43,206 bases of DNA, taken from the NCBI GenBank assembly GCA_018003315.1, contig JAGNEJ010000034.1, forward strand, positions 1 through 43,206, given 5' to 3'. Below, piece by piece: positions 1 through 6,182 of the stretch. Positions within the stretch are counted from its first letter, which is position 1, and each line of letters begins with the position of its first letter. Origin of the DNA: Verrucomicrobiales bacterium (GTDB lineage: Bacteria > Verrucomicrobiota > Verrucomicrobiia > Verrucomicrobiales > V1-33). The notes beneath the pieces are model-generated. The model was not told the DNA's origin. It searched no databases and saw only the letters and a program-made list of their open reading frames with translations. Made by a program: the position numbers and the translations under genes.

Positions 1-1
1 C

Positions 2-1024
2 ACCCAAACCCTATCCGGCACTGGGGACAATGCAGGCGGCAAGGCCCAGGTCGATTCCGGAACGCTGATCCTGGGGAAAACTTCCACCGGTTCGGTTCAC
101 TCCGTGGGGACGAACAATACGGTCGGCCTCACGATCAATGGCGGCACAGCCCGCCTCGGCGGCACGGGCAATGACCAACTTTATACCAACACAAATGTCA
201 GCCAATCTGGCGGCGTCTTCGATTTCAACGGCACCAACGAAGGTTTCCGCGGCCTCACCGGCACCGGCGGCGTCGTGCGCAACGAGGCGGCGTCCACCGC
301 GAGCCTGATGACCGTCGGCGAAGGCTCGGTGCTCGCCGACACCTACAGCTACGCGGGTGCCATTCAGTCCGGCCCCGGGACGATGGCGCTCACCAAGGTG
401 GGCGACGGAACCCAGACGTTGACGGGCGCGAACACCTACACCGGCACGACGACGGTCTCGGGCGGCACGCTGGAGTTGTCCGGAACCGGCGCACTGACTC
501 AAACTTCCGATATCAACATTACCGGCGGAACGCTGCTTGTCGGAAGCACCGCGGGTGATCGTCTGAACAACTCCGCAAGCGTCAATCTGAACCGCGATTC
601 CCTGAGTTCTGCAGCGCTCGGGTTTTCGGGAACGGTGACGGAAACAACCGGAGCACTTTCCCTCTTGTCGGATTCTGTCATCGACATGGGCGGCGGCGAT
701 GCCGACATCACCTTTGCTTCATTTTCCGTCACAGCCGGAAAAAAACTGGCGGTCTGGAACTGGACGGGGACACTCTGGAACATCAACGGAACGGACAGAC
801 TGCTTTTCACTAGCGGAACCGCAGGGACGGATTTCGCCGATGTTCAGTTTTACAGTGACAACGGAGCCACAGCCATCGGGAGCGGAGCGAAATTTCTCAC
901 GAACGGCGGCATCGTGGAACTCGTCCCCGTCCCGGAACCCGGAGCAGTAGCAGCGGCGGGATTGCTGCTGGGGGTCATCGGCTGGCGCGGACGGCGTTCG
1001 GCAGTGCGGAGCCGTACTGTTTAA
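2..1024 (+). CDS. PEP-CTERM surface protein with autotransporter-type beta-strand repeats (5' partial)
   Basis: The frame is open from base 2, so the N-terminus lies outside the window; the GTG at 104 is not a credible start. The visible 340 residues are Gly/Thr/Ser/Asn rich. They contain a typical autotransporter-associated strand repeat (LTKVGDGTQTLTGANTYTG, then TTTVSGGTLELSGTG), which folds as a right-handed beta-helix. The C-terminus has the PEP-CTERM sorting signal: VPEPG, a hydrophobic stretch AVAAAGLLLGVIGW, then an Arg-rich tail RGRRSAVRSR. Proteins of this family are exported and handled by an exosortase before being anchored in the envelope or exopolysaccharide. Such repeat proteins are very numerous in Verrucomicrobiota. 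No exosortase is in the window. The specific role is unknown. Confidence 0.88.
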   Translation, partial: TQTLSGTGDNAGGKAQVDSGTLILGKTSTGSVHSVGTNNTVGLTINGGTARLGGTGNDQLYTNTNVSQSGGVFDFNGTNEGFRGLTGTGGVVRNEAASTASLMTVGEGSVLADTYSYAGAIQSGPGTMALTKVGDGTQTLTGANTYTGTTTVSGGTLELSGTGALTQTSDINITGGTLLVGSTAGDRLNNSASVNLNRDSLSSAALGFSGTVTETTGALSLLSDSVIDMGGGDADITFASFSVTAGKKLAVWNWTGTLWNINGTDRLLFTSGTAGTDFADVQFYSDNGATAIGSGAKFLTNGGIVELVPVPEPGAVAAAGLLLGVIGWRGRRSAVRSRTV

Positions 1025-1057
1025 GGGGGACGGACACACGGATCGGCCGCGGCACCT

Positions 1058-1457
1058 TGAGAATAAATTGCCAGACAGATTATCGATAGATAGATCCGCT
1101 CATGGCTCCAGCGTTGGTGCGCAGGTCGCTGCTCGTGCGCCCAGCGGCCCGCGATCTGCTGCGGACTCCACCCGGCCCGCAGATGTTTTCTCAATTCCCG
1201 CGGCATTTCCGGCGTGCCTTTCACCGGACGCCGCGCTTTGCGGGCCAACGCTTCGCCTCAGCCTGGTCTCGCCGGGCACCATCGCGACACTTGGCCCCCG
1301 AGCGCCGCAGTTCCGTGCTGATCGTGCTTTTGGCTCGCCCCATCACTCGGCCGATCCGCGTCTCCCCCCGGCTCTCCTTGCTCAGAACTTCATTCTGTGC
1401 TCTCTCTTGGCTCGTGAGGTGTTCGCAGGTTTTCAATGGGCAGGTTGGTTTCGTCAC
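1058..1457 (-). mobile_element. IS30-family transposase remnant, frameshifted and truncated
   Basis: Two overlapping minus-strand reading frames together resemble the N-terminal third of an IS30 transposase. The first (1457 down to 1221) has the helix-turn-helix: LTSQERAQNEVLSKESRG, then IGRVMGRAKSTISTELRRSG. The second (1248 down to about 1080) continues in another frame with LRAGWSPQQIAGRW and WSHERIYLSI, matching the family's WSPEQIAGRL and SHETIY segments. The switch falls between about 1221 and 1248, so at least one frameshift is needed. The DDE catalytic domain is absent, since the reading frame runs into unrelated sequence at about 1080. The element is therefore dead. No terminal inverted repeats could be defined. 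It lies directly behind the PEP-CTERM gene, 34 bases from its stop codon. Confidence 0.72.
1059..1090 (+). repeat. Short dispersed repeat, copy 1
   Basis: This 32-base stretch matches 4879-4910 in the same orientation at 25 of 32 positions, and 24 of the first 28. The shared core is GAGAATAA, TGCCAG and ATTATCGA in register. It sits where the IS30 homology ends. Translated on the minus strand both copies give a peptide like SIICLAxYS. This may be the decayed end of the same kind of mobile element. The copy number in the genome is unknown. Confidence 0.4.
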
Positions 1458-1614
1458 CCCTTCCCTCGCCTGCGAACTCCCTCACGCCAACCCCGTTCGG
1501 CTTGAAACTTGAAACCGCCCCTTCCGGGCCAAGGGCCCAAAGCAGGACGGATCCGGGCGGCAGAAATATCCGCCGTTTCCGTTGTCTTGCAGCATCCGCG
1601 GAGTAAGGTTTTTC

Positions 1615-1890
1615 ATGGAAGAATCGAGTTTGAAATTAGAAGAGGAAGGCCCGGCCTACAGCCCGGAGGAACTGGCCCGGATGAAAGAGTATGTGCAGCG
1701 GTGGAAGGTGCTGGAGCCGCTGCTGGAAGAGCAGCGGGAGGAGGATGTGCGGCGGATGGGTGTCTTTGGCTCGTACTCCTTCTTCGCCGGCATGGTGCTG
1801 TGGAACATCGGGCGGTTTCCTGCCGAGCCGGATTCAGGACTGATCGAACAACAAACATGGTTCCGGAAACTCCATCCAACATCCCGCTGA
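1615..1890 (+). CDS. Small protein upstream of a nucleotidyltransferase, possible antitoxin-like partner
   Basis: This 91-residue acidic protein begins MEESSLKLEEEGPAYSPEEL and has an amphipathic helical middle (RMKEYVQRWKVLEPLLEEQR). It ends in SGLIEQQTWFRKLHP, a pattern I associate with small proteins found before nucleotidyltransferase genes. The ATG at 1615 is preceded by GGAG about 11 bases upstream; a longer frame from 1582 has no better start. The gene overlaps the next one by 34 bases in another frame, which implies co-translation. Two-gene modules of this shape are common in toxin-antitoxin-like nucleotidyltransferase systems, but that role is inferred. No named domain is visible. 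Confidence 0.68.
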   Translation: MEESSLKLEEEGPAYSPEELARMKEYVQRWKVLEPLLEEQREEDVRRMGVFGSYSFFAGMVLWNIGRFPAEPDSGLIEQQTWFRKLHPTSR

Positions 1891-2465
1891 ACGAACTGAT
1901 CGTCCTCGCGCAGGAGCTTCAGGAATTCTTCGAGTCTCACGGTTGGCGATACTGCTTCATCGGCGGTCTCGCCGTGCAGACGTGGAGTGAGCCGCGCTAC
2001 ACGAAGGATGTGGACATCACCCTGCTGACTGGATTCGGCGAAGAGGAGGGCTTTATTGACGCCCTGCTGACCCGCTACAAGCCACGCCGCCCGGACGCCC
2101 GGGCCTTTGCCTTGGTCAATCGTGTGCTCCTTCTGCAAAACGCCGAGGGCATCGGCATCGACATTGCCTTGGGGGCTCTCGATTACGAAGCCCACGCCGT
2201 ACGGCGCGCCCGGCCCGTCGAAGTCTATCCCGGCACCCGCATCCGCCTTTGCACGCCCGAAGACCTCATCGTCATGAAGGCCTTCGCCAGCCGCGAACGG
2301 GATTGGAACGACGTCCGCATGACCATTGTGCGACAGGGCGCAGCCAAATTCGACTGGGCCTACATCTACGAACAGCTCACCCCGCTGGCGGACCTCAAGG
2401 AAGCCCCGGAGATTCTCACCCAGCTCCGCGCGCTGGAAAAACGCTACCGGGACAAGGGAAAGTGA
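1857..2465 (+). CDS. AbiEii/DUF6036-like nucleotidyltransferase
   Basis: The protein has 202 residues and starts at the ATG at 1857, inside the end of the preceding small gene. It has the minimal nucleotidyltransferase signature: a glycine pair in FIGGLAVQTW, a following Arg (EPRYTKD), then DVDITLL with the metal-binding aspartates. A later acidic position in IGIDIALG is consistent with the third carboxylate. The segment TPEDLIVMKAFASRERDWND is typical of the AbiEii/AbiGii-like and DUF6036 groups. Members transfer nucleotides to RNA or protein targets, and many are toxins in abortive-infection or toxin-antitoxin pairs. The close overlap with 1615-1890 supports such a module, but activity and target cannot be read from the sequence. 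Confidence 0.78.
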   Translation: MVPETPSNIPLNELIVLAQELQEFFESHGWRYCFIGGLAVQTWSEPRYTKDVDITLLTGFGEEEGFIDALLTRYKPRRPDARAFALVNRVLLLQNAEGIGIDIALGALDYEAHAVRRARPVEVYPGTRIRLCTPEDLIVMKAFASRERDWNDVRMTIVRQGAAKFDWAYIYEQLTPLADLKEAPEILTQLRALEKRYRDKGK

Positions 2466-2503
2466 GGCGCTCCCACTGGGAGTGGCGTGCCTCAGGCCGC
2501 CAT

Positions 2504-3613
2504 TTATAGACAACCGTGCAGCGCACTTCCCATCGGGGACGCACAAGAGACGCGCGGATTGTGAAAAGCATCCCCCTGAACACTCCCCACATTTCCCGCC
2601 ACATTCCCTCCGGTCGCCATCGCGATCCGCCCCGCCGCATCCGGGTCACGCCCCGCCGCCTCCAGCCCGCCGGTTCCATCCGGGTCGTCCACGCCGCGCA
2701 AGAATCGCCCGCGATAATCCGGCAGATTGAACGTCGTCGTGCCATCCCCGGCTCCGTGCGTCACACCGATGACGGCACAAAGCCCGGCATACAGCGGATC
2801 CGTGCGGCTCACCGCCCTGCCATCGCAAAGCGTCCAGCCTGTCGGAGCCGCCGCCGCCGCATAAGACACCACCACCCCCGGCGGCGTCACTGAATTTTGC
2901 AGATCCGGAGCAAGGTCGGCTACTTGAATGGTCTCATTGGCGATCTCATCCGATGTCACGGCATCGTTGGCGATTTCAGACTCGCCCACCGCCCCATTGG
3001 CGATTTTGGAAGCATCCACCGCATCACCCGCCAACTGCACCCCCGTGATGCCCTCCGCCTGAATCTTCGCCCCCTTCACAAACCCCGTCCCCGGCACATT
3101 CGTCGCCGCGCCCGTGCCATCCACCATGATGCTCGTCCAGTCCGCCCCCGCCAGCTTCACCGAGTCCCGCGCATTCACCGCCTCATTGGCATACACCGCC
3201 GAAACCACACTCTGCCGCGGCAGCAGCGGCGGATCCACCGCCGTGATGCTGTCATCCCCGTTCGCATCCACAGTAATCCGGAGGAACGTCGCCGTGGCAA
3301 AATCCTCACTGCCCAGCCCGGCCTTGCTGCCGAGCATGGTATTCACCAGACCGCCGTTGATGGAAAGCTTATGGACCTCGCCGGCCCATTTCACGTTCCC
3401 GCCGGTGGGAGCGTCATACATCTTGAACTCCACCACCCGGGCACCGTCGCCAATGGCATTGCCCGCGGCGTCTGTGAGCCGACCTTGGAAGGGGAGGAGT
3501 TTCGTTTCGGCCTGTGCCGGCTGGCTGAGAAACTGGACGAGCAGCGGCAGCGCGGCTGCGCCAAGACCGCCGACAAGGCAGCCGAGGAAGAAGGTGGTGC
3601 GGGTGAGTTTCAT
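2504..3613 (-). CDS. Exported phage tail-collar-domain protein, probably C-terminally truncated
   Basis: The protein has 369 residues with an N-terminal signal peptide (TTFFLGCLVGGLGAAALPLL, cleaved near QAEA or AQA). Residues about 40-140 form a domain beginning LLPFQGRLTDAAGNAI, often seen in exported bacterial proteins. The middle has heptad-like repeats of the type GDAVDASKIANGAVGESEIA. A tail-collar domain follows: PPGVVVSYAAAAAPTGWTLC, then TTTFNLPDYRGRFLRGVD. In relatives the collar is followed by about 80-120 residues rich in His, Gly and Thr. Here the reading frame leaves the family pattern after GNVGSVQGDAF and stops about 20 residues later. This is most simply a frameshift or truncation. 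The gene is convergent with the nucleotidyltransferase and divergent from the Fic gene. It is a cell-surface protein by inference, not phage. Confidence 0.72.
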   Translation of the reverse strand: MKLTRTTFFLGCLVGGLGAAALPLLVQFLSQPAQAETKLLPFQGRLTDAAGNAIGDGARVVEFKMYDAPTGGNVKWAGEVHKLSINGGLVNTMLGSKAGLGSEDFATATFLRITVDANGDDSITAVDPPLLPRQSVVSAVYANEAVNARDSVKLAGADWTSIMVDGTGAATNVPGTGFVKGAKIQAEGITGVQLAGDAVDASKIANGAVGESEIANDAVTSDEIANETIQVADLAPDLQNSVTPPGVVVSYAAAAAPTGWTLCDGRAVSRTDPLYAGLCAVIGVTHGAGDGTTTFNLPDYRGRFLRGVDDPDGTGGLEAAGRDPDAAGRIAMATGGNVAGNVGSVQGDAFHNPRVSCASPMGSALHGCL

Positions 3614-3677
3614 AGTTCGGTGGATGGAATGGTTTGGAATCGGTCAAATGCGATCAGATGCGGCTAAGCAGGGAGAA

Positions 3678-3762
3678 AATCGGGTAAGAATGGGTAAGGA
3701 ATTGGGCAACCCGATTGACGAGACCTCTCAAATCGGGTAAAAACGGGTAACAAAACAGGTAA
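3678..3762 (+). promoter_or_regulatory. Cluster of AATCGGGTAA repeats in the Fic gene promoter
   Basis: AATCGGGTAA occurs exactly at 3678-3687 and 3731-3740. Each is followed by a second GGGTAA core exactly 10 bases further on (cores at 3681/3691 and 3734/3744). A fifth, weaker copy (CAGGTAA) lies at 3756-3762. Between the two pairs, CAACCCGATT at 3707-3716 is the reverse complement of AATCGGGTTG. The spacing of one helical turn within each pair, the inverted central copy and the position 12-97 bases before the Fic start codon look like an operator. The Fic protein has a C-terminal winged helix and could be the regulator. The stretch also lies upstream of the divergent collar gene. Confidence 0.6.
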
Positions 3763-3774
3763 ATCACTCACTTC

Positions 3775-4833
3775 ATGCTCCCCGAAGCCAAACACATACC
3801 GACCAGCCTCCGGCTGGTCGAATTGCTCGCCCAGATCGAAGAATTCAAAGGCCGCTGGCGGGAGCTGACGTGGCTCTCCCCGGACGTGCTCAAAGAACTG
3901 CGGCGGAGCGCCACCATCGAGAGCATTGGCTCCTCCACGCGGATTGAAGGTTCTCAACTGACGGATCGCCAGGTGGAGACGCTGCTGAACAACCTTGGCA
4001 AAGAGCCGTTCCAGAGCCGTGATGAAGAGGAAGTGGCGGGATACGCCGAGGCCATGAATCTGGTCTTTGATGCGCACGACATTCTGCCGCTGACCGAGAA
4101 CCATGTTCTGCAGTTGCATGCGGTTTTGCTGCAGCACAGCACGAAGGACCAGCGCCACCGCGGAGCCTACAAGACGCTGGGGAATCACGTCTCGGCTTTT
4201 GATGCCGACGGCACCGAACTGGGCGTCATTTTTCAGACGACCTCCCCCTTCGACACCCCCAGGGAAATGGAGGCGCTCACCGCATGGTTGCTTAAGCGGG
4301 AGACGCAAAAGGACGTGCATCCGCTTTTGGTGATCGGAATCTACATTGTGGTGTTTTTGAAGATTCACCCCTTTCAGGATGGTAATGGCCGGTTGTCCCG
4401 CATCGTGACCACGCTGCTGCTGCTCAGGGCGGGATACGCTTACGTGCCCTATTTGTCGTTGGAGTCCATCGTGGAGCAGAATAAGGACGGGTATTACCGG
4501 GCACTGAGGGCGACGCAGAATAGCATGGCGGAGCCTGCGCCGGACTGGCTTTCGTGGCTGGAGTTCTTCCTGCTCATCCTCTGGCGGCAGGCAGTGGGGC
4601 TGACACGGAAGATCGAGGCTTTGGAGATAAAACTGCGAAGCTTGAGCGAGGCGGAAAGGCGGTTGCTGACGCTGATCCAGGAACGTGAAGCCCTGGGCTT
4701 GGCCGCCGCCGTGGAAGCCACCGGCGCCAATCGGGAAACCGTGCGCAAGCGGCTGGCCCGCCTTGTCGCCAAAGGATTCCTTGCCATCGAGGGCAAAGGA
4801 CGCGGGGCCTTCTATCGCCCGCACCGCAGGTGA
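3775..4833 (+). CDS. Fic domain protein with N-terminal inhibitory motif and C-terminal winged helix
   Basis: The protein has 352 residues and starts at the ATG at 3775. The catalytic Fic motif is intact: HPFQDGNGRLSR at residues 198-209, with His198 as base and the phosphate-binding loop following. An N-terminal inhibitory motif, STRIEG (residues 54-59), matches the [S/T]xxxE[G/N] pattern whose Glu blocks ATP binding, so this is a class II, self-inhibited enzyme. The C-terminal part (about 290-345: AERRLLTLIQERE, then TGANRETVRKRLARLVAKGF) is a winged helix. Fic enzymes usually transfer AMP to a hydroxyl side chain of a target protein. The target is unknown. The fusion to a DNA-binding domain and the repeat cluster just upstream suggest autoregulation. 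Confidence 0.93.
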   Translation: MLPEAKHIPTSLRLVELLAQIEEFKGRWRELTWLSPDVLKELRRSATIESIGSSTRIEGSQLTDRQVETLLNNLGKEPFQSRDEEEVAGYAEAMNLVFDAHDILPLTENHVLQLHAVLLQHSTKDQRHRGAYKTLGNHVSAFDADGTELGVIFQTTSPFDTPREMEALTAWLLKRETQKDVHPLLVIGIYIVVFLKIHPFQDGNGRLSRIVTTLLLLRAGYAYVPYLSLESIVEQNKDGYYRALRATQNSMAEPAPDWLSWLEFFLLILWRQAVGLTRKIEALEIKLRSLSEAERRLLTLIQEREALGLAAAVEATGANRETVRKRLARLVAKGFLAIEGKGRGAFYRPHRR

Positions 4834-4878
4834 AGAATTCGCTGAGTGAGGTGGACCCCGGAATTTGAGCCAGTTGCG

Positions 4879-4910
4879 GAGAATAATATGCCAGGCAAAT
4901 TATCGAAAAG
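4879..4910 (+). repeat. Short dispersed repeat, copy 2
   Basis: This is the second copy of the 32-base repeat seen at 1059-1090, in the same orientation and without any transposase sequence beside it. The identical blocks are GAGAATAA, TGCCAG and ATTATCGA. It lies 45 bases behind the Fic stop codon. Confidence 0.4.
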
Positions 4911-4945
4911 TTATTGCGTTTTGCACCGATGTCGTTGGAGGCAGC

Positions 4946-4995
4946 GGGGGGCTGGGTGGGGCGGTGGTGCTGGGCGGGGTGGGTTCCGCTGGGGG
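4946..4995 (+). other. G-run cluster with G-quadruplex potential
   Basis: Within 50 bases there are seven runs of three or more G on the plus strand (4946-4951, 4954-4956, 4958-4961, 4972-4974, 4976-4979, 4981-4983, 4991-4995), mostly with loops of one to a few bases. This satisfies the usual four-run quadruplex pattern several times over. It lies in the 248-base gap between the Fic gene and the importer ATPase gene, 87 bases before the latter's start. The rest of that gap shows only the short repeat at 4879-4910. Confidence 0.5.
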
Positions 4996-5081
4996 CTTGG
5001 TGACATTGAACCTTGAACTTTTAGGCTGGCCCGCCTATCGGGTCGCTGCAAAATTCTGCTTTTGGATTCTCCTTTTCCTGC

Positions 5082-6161
5082 ATGGTCTCAGTCATCATCC
5101 GCAACCTAACGAAACGCTTCGGGGACACCGTGGCGTTGAGCGGGGTGACGCTGCGGATCGAACCGGGGGAATTGTTTTTTTTGCTGGGTCCGTCGGGATG
5201 CGGGAAAACGACGCTGTTGCGGCACATTGCGGGCTTTCACACTCCGGACCAGGGGCATTTGTTTTTCGATGCGCGGGAGGTGACGCGCCTGCCGCCGCAT
5301 CAGCGCAGCTGCGCCATGATGTTTCAGAGCTACGCCTTGTGGCCCCACTTGACGGTGGAGGAAAACGTGGCTTTTGGGCTGGTGGAGCGGAAAATGCCGC
5401 GGGGGGAAATAGGCACCCGGGTGGAGGAGGCGCTGGAGCTGGTGCGCATGGGTGAGCATGGGGGGCGGAAGATCAACCAACTTTCCGGCGGCCAGCAGCA
5501 GCGGGTGGCGCTGGCGCGGGCTCTGGTGGTGCGTCCGGACTGTCTGCTGCTGGATGAACCGCTGTCGAACCTCGACACGAAACTGCGCATCGAAATGCGG
5601 GCGGAAATCCGGCGCATCTGCAAGCAATTCGGACTGACTGCCGTGTATGTGACGCACGATCAAAAGGAGGCCTTGTCCATGGGTGACCGGATGGCGGTGA
5701 TGGAAAAGGGCGTGCTGAGCCAGGTGGGCACGCCGCTGGAAATCTACCGGCAGCCGCGGACGACCAGCGTGGCCGGATTTATCGGGGAGACGAATTTTCT
5801 GCCTGCGGAAATCGAATGCGAAACGAGCCGCCGGGGCATCTGGGCGGTGAGCACGACGCATGGGAGATTCTGGGGGCGGGTGACGGATCTGGCGTATCGT
5901 CCGCAGCCGGGGGATTTGGTGCAATTGTGCCTGCGTCCGGAGTCGCTGCGCCTGGTGGAGACGCCGGAGCGCATGAATACGCTGACTGGAAAGCTGGCGG
6001 ACGCGGTCTATCTTGGCGAAACGGCGCAGTATGTGATCGAGGACGACCGCGGGCGCCGTTTCCGCCTGTGTGAAATGAATCCCGACGGGTTGCGCGGCGG
6101 ACTGGATGAAACCAACCACGCGTGCATTCTGCCGGAGGATGTCATGATCCTGCGCCGGTAG
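5082..6161 (+). CDS. ABC importer ATPase, iron/polyamine/sugar type
   Basis: The 359-residue protein has all nucleotide-binding motifs. These are Walker A GPSGCGKT (36-43), Q-loop Gln82, signature LSGGQQQR (134-141), Walker B CLLLDEP (154-160, catalytic Glu159), D-loop SNLD and H-loop His192. The C-terminal third (from about 240) is a TOBE-type regulatory domain, as in PotA, FbpC and MalK. It energises uptake of a periplasmic-binding-protein-delivered substrate across the inner membrane. The next gene, 21 bases downstream, encodes a binding protein, so the two form an operon. No permease gene is nearby. The ATG at 5082 fits the family N-terminus, but no strong ribosome binding site is seen. 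The substrate cannot be told from the ATPase. Confidence 0.92.
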   Translation: MVSVIIRNLTKRFGDTVALSGVTLRIEPGELFFLLGPSGCGKTTLLRHIAGFHTPDQGHLFFDAREVTRLPPHQRSCAMMFQSYALWPHLTVEENVAFGLVERKMPRGEIGTRVEEALELVRMGEHGGRKINQLSGGQQQRVALARALVVRPDCLLLDEPLSNLDTKLRIEMRAEIRRICKQFGLTAVYVTHDQKEALSMGDRMAVMEKGVLSQVGTPLEIYRQPRTTSVAGFIGETNFLPAEIECETSRRGIWAVSTTHGRFWGRVTDLAYRPQPGDLVQLCLRPESLRLVETPERMNTLTGKLADAVYLGETAQYVIEDDRGRRFRLCEMNPDGLRGGLDETNHACILPEDVMILRR

Positions 6162-6182
6162 CTGGAGTTTGCCCCGTCCGCC

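Noticed and set aside
2463..2494. TGAGGC/GCCTCA hairpin between two convergent genes as a terminator
   Set aside because: The stem is only six pairs with a long loop and there is no T run on either side.
2504..3613. Prophage tail gene
   Set aside because: A signal peptide is present and no other phage gene is near; tail-collar domains are common in exported bacterial proteins.
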